A DNA stretch of 64,000 bases from Beta vulgaris subsp. vulgaris (Eukaryota; Streptophyta; Magnoliopsida; Caryophyllales; Amaranthaceae), in the NCBI RefSeq assembly GCF_026745355.1, contig NC_079202.1, positions 62,772,806 to 62,836,805 of the forward strand, in the 5' to 3' direction. The notes below the pieces were generated by a model. It was not told where the DNA came from. It worked only from the letters and a program-made list of their open reading frames with translations, and did not search any database. This document shows positions 24,825 to 36,207 of this stretch, in pieces (position 1 is the stretch's first letter; each line of letters starts with the position of its first letter). Made by a program: the position numbers and the translations under genes.

Positions 24825-25453
24825 TGTGAGTTGTGACTTGCCGAATGAGGAAGACAGCAGCTTGCGCGAGAGAAGAATGGCTCGGCACGAGTGGTGCTCC
24901 CGCACCAAATGTCGGTGCGCCCGCACCATGTCAGGTGCGCCCGCACCAAGTAGTGGTGCTCTCGCACATTCGCTACGACGGATTTCTTCAAGTTGAGGCA
25001 GAACACTTTGGTGCTCCCGCACATTAGGCTGGTGCTCCCGCACCAAATGTTGGTGCTCCCGCACCTATCGGGGAGGCGAAATTTTTCCGGGTTTTTTTTT
25101 ATCTTACGACTTAGGGCTTGTATCTTAGACTTCATATAAATATGTTTTGTCATATTTAGGGTTTCTTAACCACAAAATACTAGAGAGAGAGATTAGAGAA
25201 AACACAATAGAGAAGATTAGAGAGAGTCTTTGAGATTCAATTGAAAGTCTATTTAATTGAATCTTGCCTATTGTATTTGTAATCGTCTCGTTCATAGTGA
25301 AGCGATCTTTTTCCCTGCCTTGAGGACGTAGCTATCACGTTGATAGTGAACCTCGTTAAATCTGTGTGTCATTTATTCGCTTTCTTGTTTTCTTGTGTGT
25401 GTGCTTGGTTGTTGTGAATTCTTGTTGGTTTAATTAAACGCTTCCGCATAACA
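24825..25453 (+). repeat. 5' LTR of the Copia element
   Basis: 629 bp, starting TGTGAGTTG and ending CGCATAACA. It contains a GC-rich cluster of ggtgc-tccc-gcacc words around 24894-25070 within otherwise AT-rich sequence. It has a single complete 21-bp tggtgctcccgcaccaaatgt unit in the variable-repeat position. A probable promoter-like AT stretch (catataaatatg) lies near 25132. Confidence 0.92.
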
Positions 25454-25503
25454 AGTGGTATCAAGAGCTACAGGTTAACACCGGGGTTAATCGCTTTTGG
25501 GAC

Positions 25504-26821
25504 ATGGCAACAACAACCTTAAAGATCGACAAGTTTACGGGAGGAATAGTTTTGGGCTATGGCAGATAAAGATGAGAGCTTTATTGAAACAACAAGGTAT
25601 CTGGAAACCATTGATTAAGGGTTTCACAACGACATCAAAAGAGGGAAATCTGACTGGTCTAACTGAGGCTGAGTTGGAATCTATGGAGGAAAGAGCACAC
25701 TCCACTATCTTGCTATGCTTGGCGGACGATGTCATCACAGAGGTTGCAGATGAAATCACGGCTGCAGGTTTGTGGTTGAAATGGAGAGCTTGTACATGAC
25801 AAAGTCGCTCACAAACAAATTGCTATTGAAGCAAAGGTTGTTTGGCCTACGCATGAGAGAAGGTATGTCCCTAAAAGATCATCTCGATCGTTTGAATTCT
25901 ATTTTACTGGACTTGCGTAATTTAGATGTTAAGATTGAGGATGAGGATGCTGCATTGATATTGTTGGTTTCATTGTCAAGTAGCTATGAACATTTTGTAG
26001 AGTCTTTTGTGGTTGGAAAAGACACTGTGTCCCTAGAGGAGGTAAAGTCGGCACTTTACACTAGGGAATTGCGTCATAAAGCAACTGGTGATATGGTAGA
26101 GGATCGTGATTATTCTGCAGGTTTGGTAGCAAATGAAAAAATAAGGGAGATTCGAGTAGGGATAGGAGAAAACCTAGGTCGAAGGGCCCTAAAAGTAGTG
26201 ATCTTTGCCATTATTGTAAAGAACCGGGTCATTGGAAGAGTGAATGTCCTAAGAAGGATGGTTCGGCTTCTTTTGCAAAACAAAATAAGGTTGACTACGA
26301 TTCTGAGGAGGATTTAGCTCTAATTGTCCATGAGGAGAAACCTTAGAAGATAAGTGGGTTCTAGATAGTGGATGTTCTTCACATATGTGTTCTGACAAGG
26401 AGATGTTTTCGACCTATAGCTTATGCAAGAGTAGTGTTACTTTGGGTGACAATACGGTGTGTGAGGTGGTTGGAGTAGGCTCTGTGAGGTTTAGAATGCA
26501 TGATGGGAGAGTTAAGGATCTTAGAGGCGTGAGGCATGTTCCACAACTTAAGAGAAACTTATATCTCTTGGGATGTTAGACCGTAAGGGTTTTCGATTCC
26601 AAGGAGGGGATGGAGTTTTGCGTGTGGTGAAGGGTTCTTGTGAGTTACTTCGTGGCGTGAAGTCAGGTGTGGGTAACTTGTATGATTTGCAGGGTACGAC
26701 ACTGGCTAGAGATGATTCTGAGTTGAAGCTGCATTCTGGGTTGAAAAATGATGGTCTTGAGTGTGAGGTGGAGCTTATGGGGGCTTCTACACATGTTGAG
26801 GGTCAGAGTCAACGAGAATGA
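25504..26821 (+). pseudogene. Broken Copia gag and protease/pre-integrase region
   Basis: The ATG at 25504 begins MATTTLKIDKFTG, the usual Copia gag start. The frame then breaks at about 25542, and the gag continues as FGLWQIKMRALLKQQGIW. It breaks again near 25772 (ESLYMTKSLTNKLLLKQRL) and in an A-run near 26143. Next comes a CCHC zinc knuckle (C-HYC-KEPGH-WKSEC, 26206-26247). After another break the protease motif DSGCSSHMC appears (about 26362-26390), then pre-integrase sequence (LRGVRHVPQLKRNL), with a further break near 26570. Each gap fits the loss of about one base. At least five breaks rule out a functional polyprotein. From 26822 to 27565 I recognise no coding domain. Confidence 0.88.
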
Positions 26822-27578
26822 GTTCAACAACCGGGTTTGAGAGTACTAGTTGGGCTGAGGATGAGAGTGTCAACAGTGAGGTAGAGTTTGTGGGAACTTC
26901 TACACAACTGGTTGAAACTGAGGGTCATCAAGAAGAACAACCAAGGGTCTCTCAGCAGCAGATTGGTATGATAAGGTTCGGTTCTATCGATACTTGTGTG
27001 CAGCTTATAGCTATGGGATCTCGAGCGACATGTCTTTGCCAGGGAGTGTTGGGTTGAGAGGTGATTCTGGGAGAAGTCACCAAGAGGTAGCTAGATTGGA
27101 ACTCCAGGAGGAGTTGCCTGCGTTCCAGTGAGAACGAGGTGGAGTGCTCCGGCGCGAGCATAGAAGAACTTCGACGGAAGTTCCCCTGCGCCAAGGGTGT
27201 TTTGTTTTGGGTACTTAGACGTAAGTGCAAATGGCTCTAGTTGGAGCAACTGGCAGGGTACGAGCTCGTCTTGATTAAGGTGGAGCTAGTGTGTTTGCGG
27301 TTCAGTGAAGGCGTTTGATTTCCGACGGGTAATAAATTGGGTTTCAGGTGAATGCGCAACATGGGTCTCATAGGCTGTGAGACAGGGTCGTTCATGATGA
27401 GTGGTCAGCGATCTTGGCGAGATTGGGTGAGACTCATATGATGGCAAGCCTGGCATCGGGTGAAAGATGCATGAGCAGGAAGGGGAAAGGAGTATCTCGC
27501 GTACTGTTGCAGAGGTACATGATGTGTTGATGGTTTCGAGGTGGAGTCGTGTGATAGATGCAAGTCAAGGTGGAGATT

Positions 27579-28270
27579 TTTGAGTTGTGACTTGCCGAAT
27601 GAGGAAGACAGCAGCTTGCGCGAGAGAAGAATGGCTCGGCACGAGTGGTGCTCCCGCACCAAATGTCGGTGCGCCCGCACCATGTCAGGTGCGCCCGCAC
27701 CAAGTAGTGGTGCTCCCGCACATTCGCTACGACGGATTTCTTCAAGTTGAGGCAGAACACTTTGGTGCTCCCGCACATTAGGCTGGTGCTCCCGCACCAA
27801 ATGTTGGTGCTCCCGCACCAAATGTTGGTGCTCCCGCACCAAATGTTGGTGCTCCCGCACCAAATGTTGGTGCTCCCGCACCTATCGGGGAGGCGAAATT
27901 TTTCCGGGTTTTTTTTTATCTTACGACTTAGGGCTTGTATCTTAGACTTCATATAAATATGTTTTGTCATATTTAGGGTTTCTTAACCACAAAATACTAG
28001 AGAGAGAGATTAGAGAAAACACAATAGAGAAGATTAGAGAGAGTCTTTGAGATTCAATTGAAAGTCTATTCAATTGAATCTTGCCTATTGTATTTGTAAT
28101 CGTCTCGTTCATAGTGAAGCGATCTTTTTCCCTGCCTTGAGGACGTAGCTATCACGTTGATAGTGAACCTCGTTAAATCTGTGTGTCATTTATTCGCTTT
28201 CTTGTTTTCTTGTGTGTGTGCTTGGTTGTTGTGAATTCTTGTTGGTTTAATTAAACGCTTCCGCATAACA
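27579..28270 (+). repeat. 3' LTR of the Copia element
   Basis: 692 bp, identical to the 5' LTR except for three substitutions and 63 extra bases. The extra bases are exactly three more copies of the 21-bp tggtgctcccgcaccaaatgt unit, giving four in tandem at about 27785-27880. The first two bases are TT where the 5' copy has TG. Confidence 0.92.
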
Positions 28271-28559
28271 AAAACAATTATCTTAAATTAAGCAATATTA
28301 TTTTCTATCTGTATATAAATGTATAGATACAAATAATCCAAAATTTTTAAAGTTTAGTAAGAACGAACAAAAAATTATCGACAACTTCTCTAAAATACTT
28401 GATAATATGGCTCAAAACTTTTATCAACAGGGGAGCTATAAAGGAGGAAGATGTATGGGGAAAGTTACTACCACTACTTACAGTGGGCACTACTTATCAA
28501 TTATCAGGGAACATTATTGCACTAGTATTAACAAGGTGAATATTAGCAAAATATGATTT

Positions 28560-29548
28560 ATCGGTTATTTTACCAAATACCTCCACCAATTTACGAAATT
28601 CACCATATACGCATCAATATTTTAGATATTCACCATATACCCTTGAGTTTCAAAAAACGTTCACCAAACACCCTTTTTCTAACGAGTGTTAACTTTATGT
28701 TAGCGTTATTTACAATTTTGCCATTATCAACCCCTTAATCTCTAACCTCTAGCCCTAATTCTAACCCTAACCCAACCTCCCCTCCTCCTCCCAATCCCCT
28801 CCACCCATCCCAACTCTCCACCCCTCCCCTATCTTCCTTCGCCCCCCCCCCCCACCACATCACCTCTACCGCCGCAACCCCCTTCCCCCTAGTAGCCAAC
28901 CCCTCCCCCTCCCCCTCCCCCTCCCCCCGCCGCAGCCCCCACCCTCCCCTTCGATTTCTCTCTCCCCGACACCCTCTCCTCACTCACACCCGCACCGCCC
29001 CATTGTCGGCGTTACTTCAGCTTGCTGGAGCTCCTCTCTTGTGCCCTTTGGTCTTTTTCTCGTCTTTTTTGTTGTTGTTTGTTTCGTGGAAGAGCGGTGC
29101 TGGCGCACCGTTTATCTCTCTCCCCTTGGCGGTGCTTCCGTCGTTGTTCTGCTGTTCATGGAGGAGTGTTCGCCTCCCTGTCGTTGTTGTTTGTTGCCCC
29201 GCAGTTGTTTTTTGGCGGTGTCACTGCTCCCGCTACTATTGATGGTGGTGCTCTCGCTGCCACTATTGCTTGTGCGTGGGGCTGGACTGTCAAGGGGGGG
29301 GGGGGTAGACTGGGGTTGGCATGGGGAGGGGTGGTGGTTAGGGTTAGAATTAGGGTTTGGATTAATGTTTAGGGGATTAAGAGTTGGAGGTAAAAATTGT
29401 AAATAAAGCAAAAACTTAACGTCCGTTAGAAAAGGACATTTGGTAAACGTTTACGGAAATTCAGGGTTATATGGTGTATATCTGAAACATTAAGGGTATA
29501 TGATGAATTTCGTGATCTGTCGGGGTATATGGTGGAAAAATCGTGTTT
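28560..29548. mobile_element. Long-TIR DNA element with a GC-rich core
   Basis: About 170 bp at the left end (ttaccaaatacctccacca, acgaaattcaccatatac, ctaacgagtgttaact) is the imperfect reverse complement of the right end near 29380-29545 (ggtatatggtggaaaaat, tatatgatgaatttcgtga, acgtccgttagaaaagg). A third related end lies at 53405-53610. The core at 28735-29340 is GC-rich, low-complexity sequence with a C9 run and a G-run. Long open frames there come from that composition and not from a known domain. I could not find a convincing target duplication. Confidence 0.65.
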
Positions 29549-30242
29549 TCTTTTATAAAAACGGAAAAATTACCAATTCACATATATTTTCATTAAATAA
29601 TTACCTAATTGCGTTTTTTTTTTTTAAAAAATACCATCAAATATTTCTTTAAAGAATAAATAATACTCCAAATACATTTTGGACATTGTTTTAATATAAT
29701 TATGCCGTGAAAGATCGCTATAAAGTTTAGCATGATAGTCATCTAAGAGATGAGGATCTAAATCTCCATCCAAGAGCTATAAAGTTGAGAACTAAACTTA
29801 AAGAGCATAACTTAAATCAAGATGATACTCAAAAAATATATTACCTCTGTAACAAAATAAATATTACGTGTTGACTTTAATACTTGTGATACAATATTTT
29901 AATCATCATTAATAACTTTTATTTTATATTAGTAAAAATTATAAAAGTTAATAATTCATGAAAATATACATCGACACGAATTCAACAAGGCAACAACATA
30001 TCATTTGTTGGGCTTATTTAAGTTGGTCCCAATGCCCATGTTCAATGTTTTTGTCTAAATCATCTCTCCTAGGACCTAGAGTCTTAAACTACTCCTCACT
30101 CTACCCAAATAAAAACTTTGAAACCCAAAAATCGTTTGCCCGCCATTTTTTCACTCACTCAGCTCTTCAATCATCTTCATCAAGGGTTTACGATTTCCCC
30201 TCTAAAATTATACTCGAATTTCAATTTCACCGGCAAAAATCA
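29549..30242. other. AT-rich flank and FANCM 5' leader
   Basis: No gene is visible before the FANCM start. A weak MITE-like piece (acctctgtaacaaaataaat, ending near 29990) is present. The 5' UTR of FANCM probably lies in the last 150 bases. Confidence 0.4.
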
Positions 30243-33200
30243 ATGACGACATCTTCCATACAATTAATCGACGACGATGAAGAGGTAATCTTATTCTCTT
30301 TCCATCATTCAATCTCATTGAAATCTAATTTTTATTCGCAATTTCAATCTAATTTCATTTTTCTAGGGTTTCGATTGGGATGCAGCGGTGCGAGAAATCG
30401 ATGTCGCTTGTCAGTACACCGCCGGCAAAACCCTAGAAACGACGCCGCCTCCGCCGATTGAAGGTGTTGTTGGCGGTAATAAGTTATTGAAGAATTATCA
30501 ATTGAACAAATTTCAGAATAATTGCCGTCAATCAACGCTTGATAAGTTTATCAGTAACGGGCTGTCGAGACCGTGTGCGGTGAGTGAAACTGGATTTCGA
30601 GGTGATGATGAGCAAGTTAGGGTTCAAGAAAGGGGTTGCTATGTTGATATTGATCATGAGGCTGCTAAAACTTGGATTTACCCTGGTAATTTTTTTGGGT
30701 TGTTTTTGAATGCTAATCTTTAGGGTTTCGGAGAAAGCAGAAATTTGACACGGTTAGAACAGAATTTTGTGCATTTTGAATTCGTTTGTGAAATGTGTGG
30801 TTTAATTACCATAGAATAGGGAATGTCATAGCTCAATTGTATCTCTTTCACATTTATGCTTGATGTGAATATTTATTTTTTGTGTTCAGGTAAGATATGT
30901 GAAGTATGTGTGCTTTTAGGGGATGGTTTCTGTAAAGCTTGCATGTTTCAGCTGAAATTGAAGTGTTCAAGTGTCGATATCTGTTTTTGTGGTGTTGAAT
31001 ATCTGACTTTGGTACAGTGGTGCATAGGCGAACCACAGTGACTGTAATATTAGTTAGTTTCTATATGATGTGAGCATTCAAAACTAATTGGATTTTACCC
31101 CTTTTTATCATTTTACAGAAAATGTTCCTCGTCGTGAATATCAACTTGCGATAGCTAGGACGGCTTTATTTTCAAACACATTGGTGGCACTTCCTACAGG
31201 ACTGGGGAAAACTCTCATAGCGGCTGTAGTTATGTATAATTACTTTAGATGGTTCCCTCAAGGTAATGTTCATTTGTTTCAGCGCTTTCTTTGTGCCTCA
31301 TTACCATCGTTACAAAGAAAGAACATGTTCTTCTTCATTGCCTTCTGAAGTTAGTCACTTAACTTCCACGAAGAACCTCATGTGAAGTGATTGACATTGA
31401 TGCCTTACTTTCCTCTTGAAACACAGGCAAGATAGTTTTTGCTGCTCCTTCAAGACCTTTGGTCATGCAACAGATAGAAGCTTGCCATAATATTGTGGGT
31501 ATACCACAAGTAAGTTGCTGTCTTCCATTGTTGTGTACTAATATATTGATGTTGGACTTTTTCTTCTTCCTGAAATTCATAATATGTAGACATGTTTTGA
31601 AAAGAATTAAGAATAAGTGATTGCAGGAATGGACAATTGATATGACAGGTCTAACAAGTCCCCCCAAAAGAGCATCCTTGTGGAAATCTAAGCGAGTTTT
31701 CTTTGTCACGCCTCAAGTGCTTGAAAGAGATATTCAATCAGGTGATTTACCGCCTCAGAATTGCTAGTGAAAATGGAGTTCATGATGATTTTAAGGTCCT
31801 AAATTGGCTTAAAGTATTATTCGATTAAGGTCGTGGGCTTTCTTGTAATGCAAATTTTTTTGGTTCTTCTTTCTTCATTTTTTTTAATGATTTTTTTATA
31901 TTGTGACAATTGACATAGATAAAACTGTCTTTTGAGTAGCTACTGCCTCCCAAATATCGCAGTAGTATCACATTAATACTGTATTGTAAAAGTTTCTTTA
32001 TAAGTTCTCAACTAACTGCAATATACAGATTACGATCATAGAGCTACTGGGTGTTCCATTTTTTTATTAGCAAGCTATAGTTTTAGTGTGTGCAAGGTGC
32101 TTGTTATATTAATACTAAATAATAACTTTCTTTTTGCATTCTATTGCAATCTATGCTTTGACCAGAAAGTCATGCTATACAATTGTTCATGGGGGTATTT
32201 ACTTAACTCTTTCAACTTTAGATTCAGAAATTTTCTCTGTCCTTATTATATTCTGCAGTCACAAAGAATTACCCTTAATGTGCTTTTAAAATTTTCGAGA
32301 TAAAATTACAGTGAAAGTAGTAGTAATATATATCTGCGCCAACTCTTGTTTATTCCTTTTTACCTGTCTTGCTTACTTGTTTGCCTTTTATTGAAGGTGT
32401 CTTTGTTAGTTATAATATATTGTTATGACTACCAGGGGCGTGTCTTGTTAAATATTTAGTGTGTCTGGTGATTGACGAGGCTCATCGTGCAATGGGGAAT
32501 TACTCTTACTGTGTGGCCATTCGCGAGGTTACATCAAATTACCTGTGTGTTTATGATTATGTTCAGTATGATTGTGCATTCTTCTTAACCTTGACTGCAA
32601 AGCTTAGGTGCTTCTCTTTGTTTTGGTCACAGTTGATGGCAGTTCCTGTCGAGCTGAGAATATTAGCTTTGACTGCTACCCCCGGGTGTAAGTTTGTCAT
32701 TATCCATTATTTTCACCTATAAATTCTTTAATTGGTCTTCCCGAATATTGACATATATCATTGGTTTCAGCGAAGAAAGACACAATTCAGCTAGTAATTG
32801 ACAACCTCCAAATATCAACGCTTGAATATCGCAATGAAAGTGACACTGATGTTTATCCTTATGTACACAATAGGAATATTGAACTGATTGAGGTACACAC
32901 AAGCTCATGTCATTCTACTTTAAAGTGAGTTTACAATTACCATTCACATTCGGACTTTCTTTATGTAGGTTCCAATGGGAAAAGATGCTGATGAGACAAA
33001 TAATCTGCTCATAGATGTTATAAGACCAATTGCTGCCAAGCTTGGTGCAATGGGAGTGCTATCAGGCAGGGACTTCCAAACAGTATGCTTTTCCCCCTTC
33101 CTGCATACATTTTACCAGTTGACTTCCTGCTTATATCTTTGACCCTGTTTTGAGTGTGTTTGAAATACTTGCCTGCTAGCTTCTTTATTATTTCACAGTA

Positions 33201-36150
33201 CTAGGGAGTAGGGAAGTCCATATAATTTTACATGTCAACAGCAGCAGCCGGCCTCGTAACAACCCCTTTCTTTTAGAATGTCTGAGGAACTTCTCATCCA
33301 TGATGTGGTATCGCCTGTTTTCTTTTATGTTTATGGGATTTTGATTGGTAATTACCTCTTTCCTTGTTTATTATCAAACAATCTATTATTTACATAATGT
33401 GGAGCTAATGGTCTTCATTTTTCATCTAATGGACTACTCTTTTCACTTTCATTTAACCTTGTGGGATTGAATGCCCTTTGTTTTTTTTTTATTCTTCCGC
33501 CACTTGTGTCATTTGTCATTAATAAGTAACTTATCAGTAGTTTGTGGATGATACCTTCCATATCCTTTGCCCCCAACCATGGCGTCCCTCTCTTCCTACT
33601 TCCCTCCACTTTTTTTATCATATGTTTCTCTCAGTTTCACCCAAATCCTTCTTTTTCCTGTTTTTTACTGATCTTTTTTACTCAACTACAAACAAACAAA
33701 TGCCTAAGCGATTCCTTTGAGCAAAGCAAGTCTAATATCTAACATGCCATATCTCTAATCTTTACTTGTACAAAATAATGACATGAAATATGTGGAGTGT
33801 TGAACACTAAAGCTTTTTGTTCCCTATTATCTTTGAAATATGGTTGGAAACTCCATTTTAAATGCTACAATTCCACAACTCACCAACAAAATTGACATCC
33901 CTTAGCAAAATCCTTTCATGAGGGCTTGGCACAAATATGGAAAAAGGTGTTTTAGTGGTTTTGCTCGCGCTTTAGGGTAGAAAGAGACGAATGCTTTATG
34001 GAAGGGTTCAAAGAATTCTTTTGGGGGGATGTGCCCATGGTTGCTAATGGGTAGCTACAATACTTTCAGATTAGGGGGATACATATGGAACAAATTATCA
34101 TAGGATGAATCAAAAATAGATCATGGAGGTCACCATGAGTGTAATTCTTAGCATGAACATTGGAATCGGGCCTTAATAAATTTGCTAGCAAGTCTTGTAA
34201 TTTATAATGTATAAGGTCAATTGGCAGAGCTATATCCTCTTCATAACTTATCTTCGGGTGTATCCTCTTAAGATTGGAAATTTTGGTAGTTGTTGTTGGA
34301 GCGAGTATTAATGTGCTAAGTTTAGTTGAGTAGATATGATTGTTTGAGCTATATTGTGTTAAAGCAGCAGCCTATTTGTGGAGCATGTGTAGTTCTTTTT
34401 TACCACTTGCCAATGGTTGGCTTTACTCTCATTTAGTACTTTTACCAAACTAAAGTGTCATTCAATTGATTCATGGTTCTCATTTAGGACAAGGATTTGA
34501 CTAAACAATGGTCTCCTTATGCTTTTGATTTTATGTGTAAATGATCTACTCTTAGTGATGTAAGAAGCCAACATGTTGATGTATGAGAATTCAGAGTCTT
34601 AGGGTTTGAAATGTGAGTCTTTCAAGTCATTATTATCATTTTGTATTCTTTATCTTTCTCTTTCCCCTTAGTCTTTCTTTTGAATGTTGTTTTTCACTCC
34701 AAATAAGTGCCTTTTAAGGCTATGCACAATTAGAATTTAAAATTGAAGAATATACTGTAAATATTTAACATATAGTGTGTTGATATTTCAATGGATAAAT
34801 GTATGAAATAAGGATTTTGAGCTAAGTGGTATGATAAACATAAATATGGAAGGGCAGGAATAGTACTTGATAAGACACATCACAGGAATATCTTCAGGAA
34901 CGTCTCCCCCCATTCATTTCCATTGTTTTGCCAAAATCCCATATAAAGTTGTTTGCTATGAAAGTTTTGTATTCTCCCTTTATCAACTTTGATTATTGAG
35001 TTTTGGTTAGAATTAAGAAATTGCTTGAATTTAACTCAGTCATTTGGCCTATAATTCATTAATTGAGTATTGGAATTTCCGAAGGGGTTAACAACAACAT
35101 AACAAGTAGGTGTTCCAATGATGTTAGTCAAGCTCAACTGCTCAAGTACAGGGCATCTTATCTCTACTTGAGTCACTTCTTGAGTTCAGCTAAAGTTTTG
35201 ACCTAGTTGAGCCAATGTGAGTTGAGTTCTGACTGAATCAATGTTGAGTAGTATACAAGTTGCTCGTCTCATTAGCATTTAGCACCCTCAGGGTGGAAGA
35301 TATGTTGGATACTTGGATTTAGGCATTTTGCTTTTGTCAGTCCTTGATAATTGTGTATTAAAGTAGCTTCTAGTGAGTTTTCAAATCGGGTTTCGAGTAG
35401 CTTAAGTTGACTTGCCAACATCTCTTGTCGAGTTTTGACTTATTCGATGTCGAGTAACTCACGAGCTGTCTCGTCTCATTGACACCCGTAATAAAAATAC
35501 TCAATGTTTGTTGAAACAACAAATGCATATAAATCTATGTTTACACGATGTTGCACAATTAAGCTAAGTAATACTACACATTACACAACACAAGAGAGGT
35601 TAGCTCATGCACTTTCCTAATTAAGAAACAGCATACAAAAATGAGACAGTAATGGAGCATTAATTGTCAATTTAACGATTTGGAGTGCTGGATTCTCTGT
35701 CACTTACAATGTTTTGTCAATTACAGCCTTTTGAAAATGTTTTAATTTGGACCCAGAAACAATTTATATTAAATTGTGACTTTTTCTCGTCTTCCACTCG
35801 GTTTAGCCATCAAACGACATCATTAAATGTATGCTACCAGCCTACCACTTTGTTTCCTTTCTTTCAATCAAGTAAATATGAATTAAACAAACAAATGACA
35901 AAAAAAATAACGTGAAAAGCATAACTGGTATCAAAATTTAGCATAAGTTGCCTCTTGGGTCTAACTTTTTTCCCGCAAGGCTATAAATGACAAAATCGCC
36001 TATTTAGAAGACAATAAGAGGCAGATTTTTCTAATTGTTTTCCTGAAACTGTGCCAGACATCTTTTTGTTACATCTAATCAAAGTCTTACATCTGATTTT
36101 TGTAATAAGGCAATGTTGTGAAAATTAATCCCTTTTCTTCTTTGTGTTGG

Positions 36151-36207
<57 letters not shown>

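Larger units (their letters stand above)
24825..28270 (+). mobile_element. Non-autonomous Copia LTR retrotransposon, 3.4 kb
   Basis: The LTRs are 24825-25453 and 27579-28270. The element is flanked by the 5-bp target duplication AAAAC (24820-24824 and 28271-28275). The primer binding site tggtatcaagagc (25456-25468, initiator-Met tRNA type) starts two bases after the 5' LTR. The polypurine tract caaggtggagatt (27566-27578) abuts the 3' LTR. The interior is only 2.1 kb. It keeps a broken gag and the protease to pre-integrase part of pol, while integrase, reverse transcriptase and RNase H are missing. Both LTRs match except for three substitutions and three extra 21-bp repeat units in the 3' copy, so the insertion is young. 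Confidence 0.93.

Noticed and set aside
24791..27970. Minus-strand ORFs in the LTRs with repeated REHQHLV or CGSTNIW peptides
   Set aside because: They are the reverse reading of the LTR hairpin repeat and change length with it.
28735..29411. Overlapping 80-120 aa ORFs on both strands
   Set aside because: GC-rich low-complexity sequence inside a transposon; long frames are expected by composition and none has a recognisable domain.
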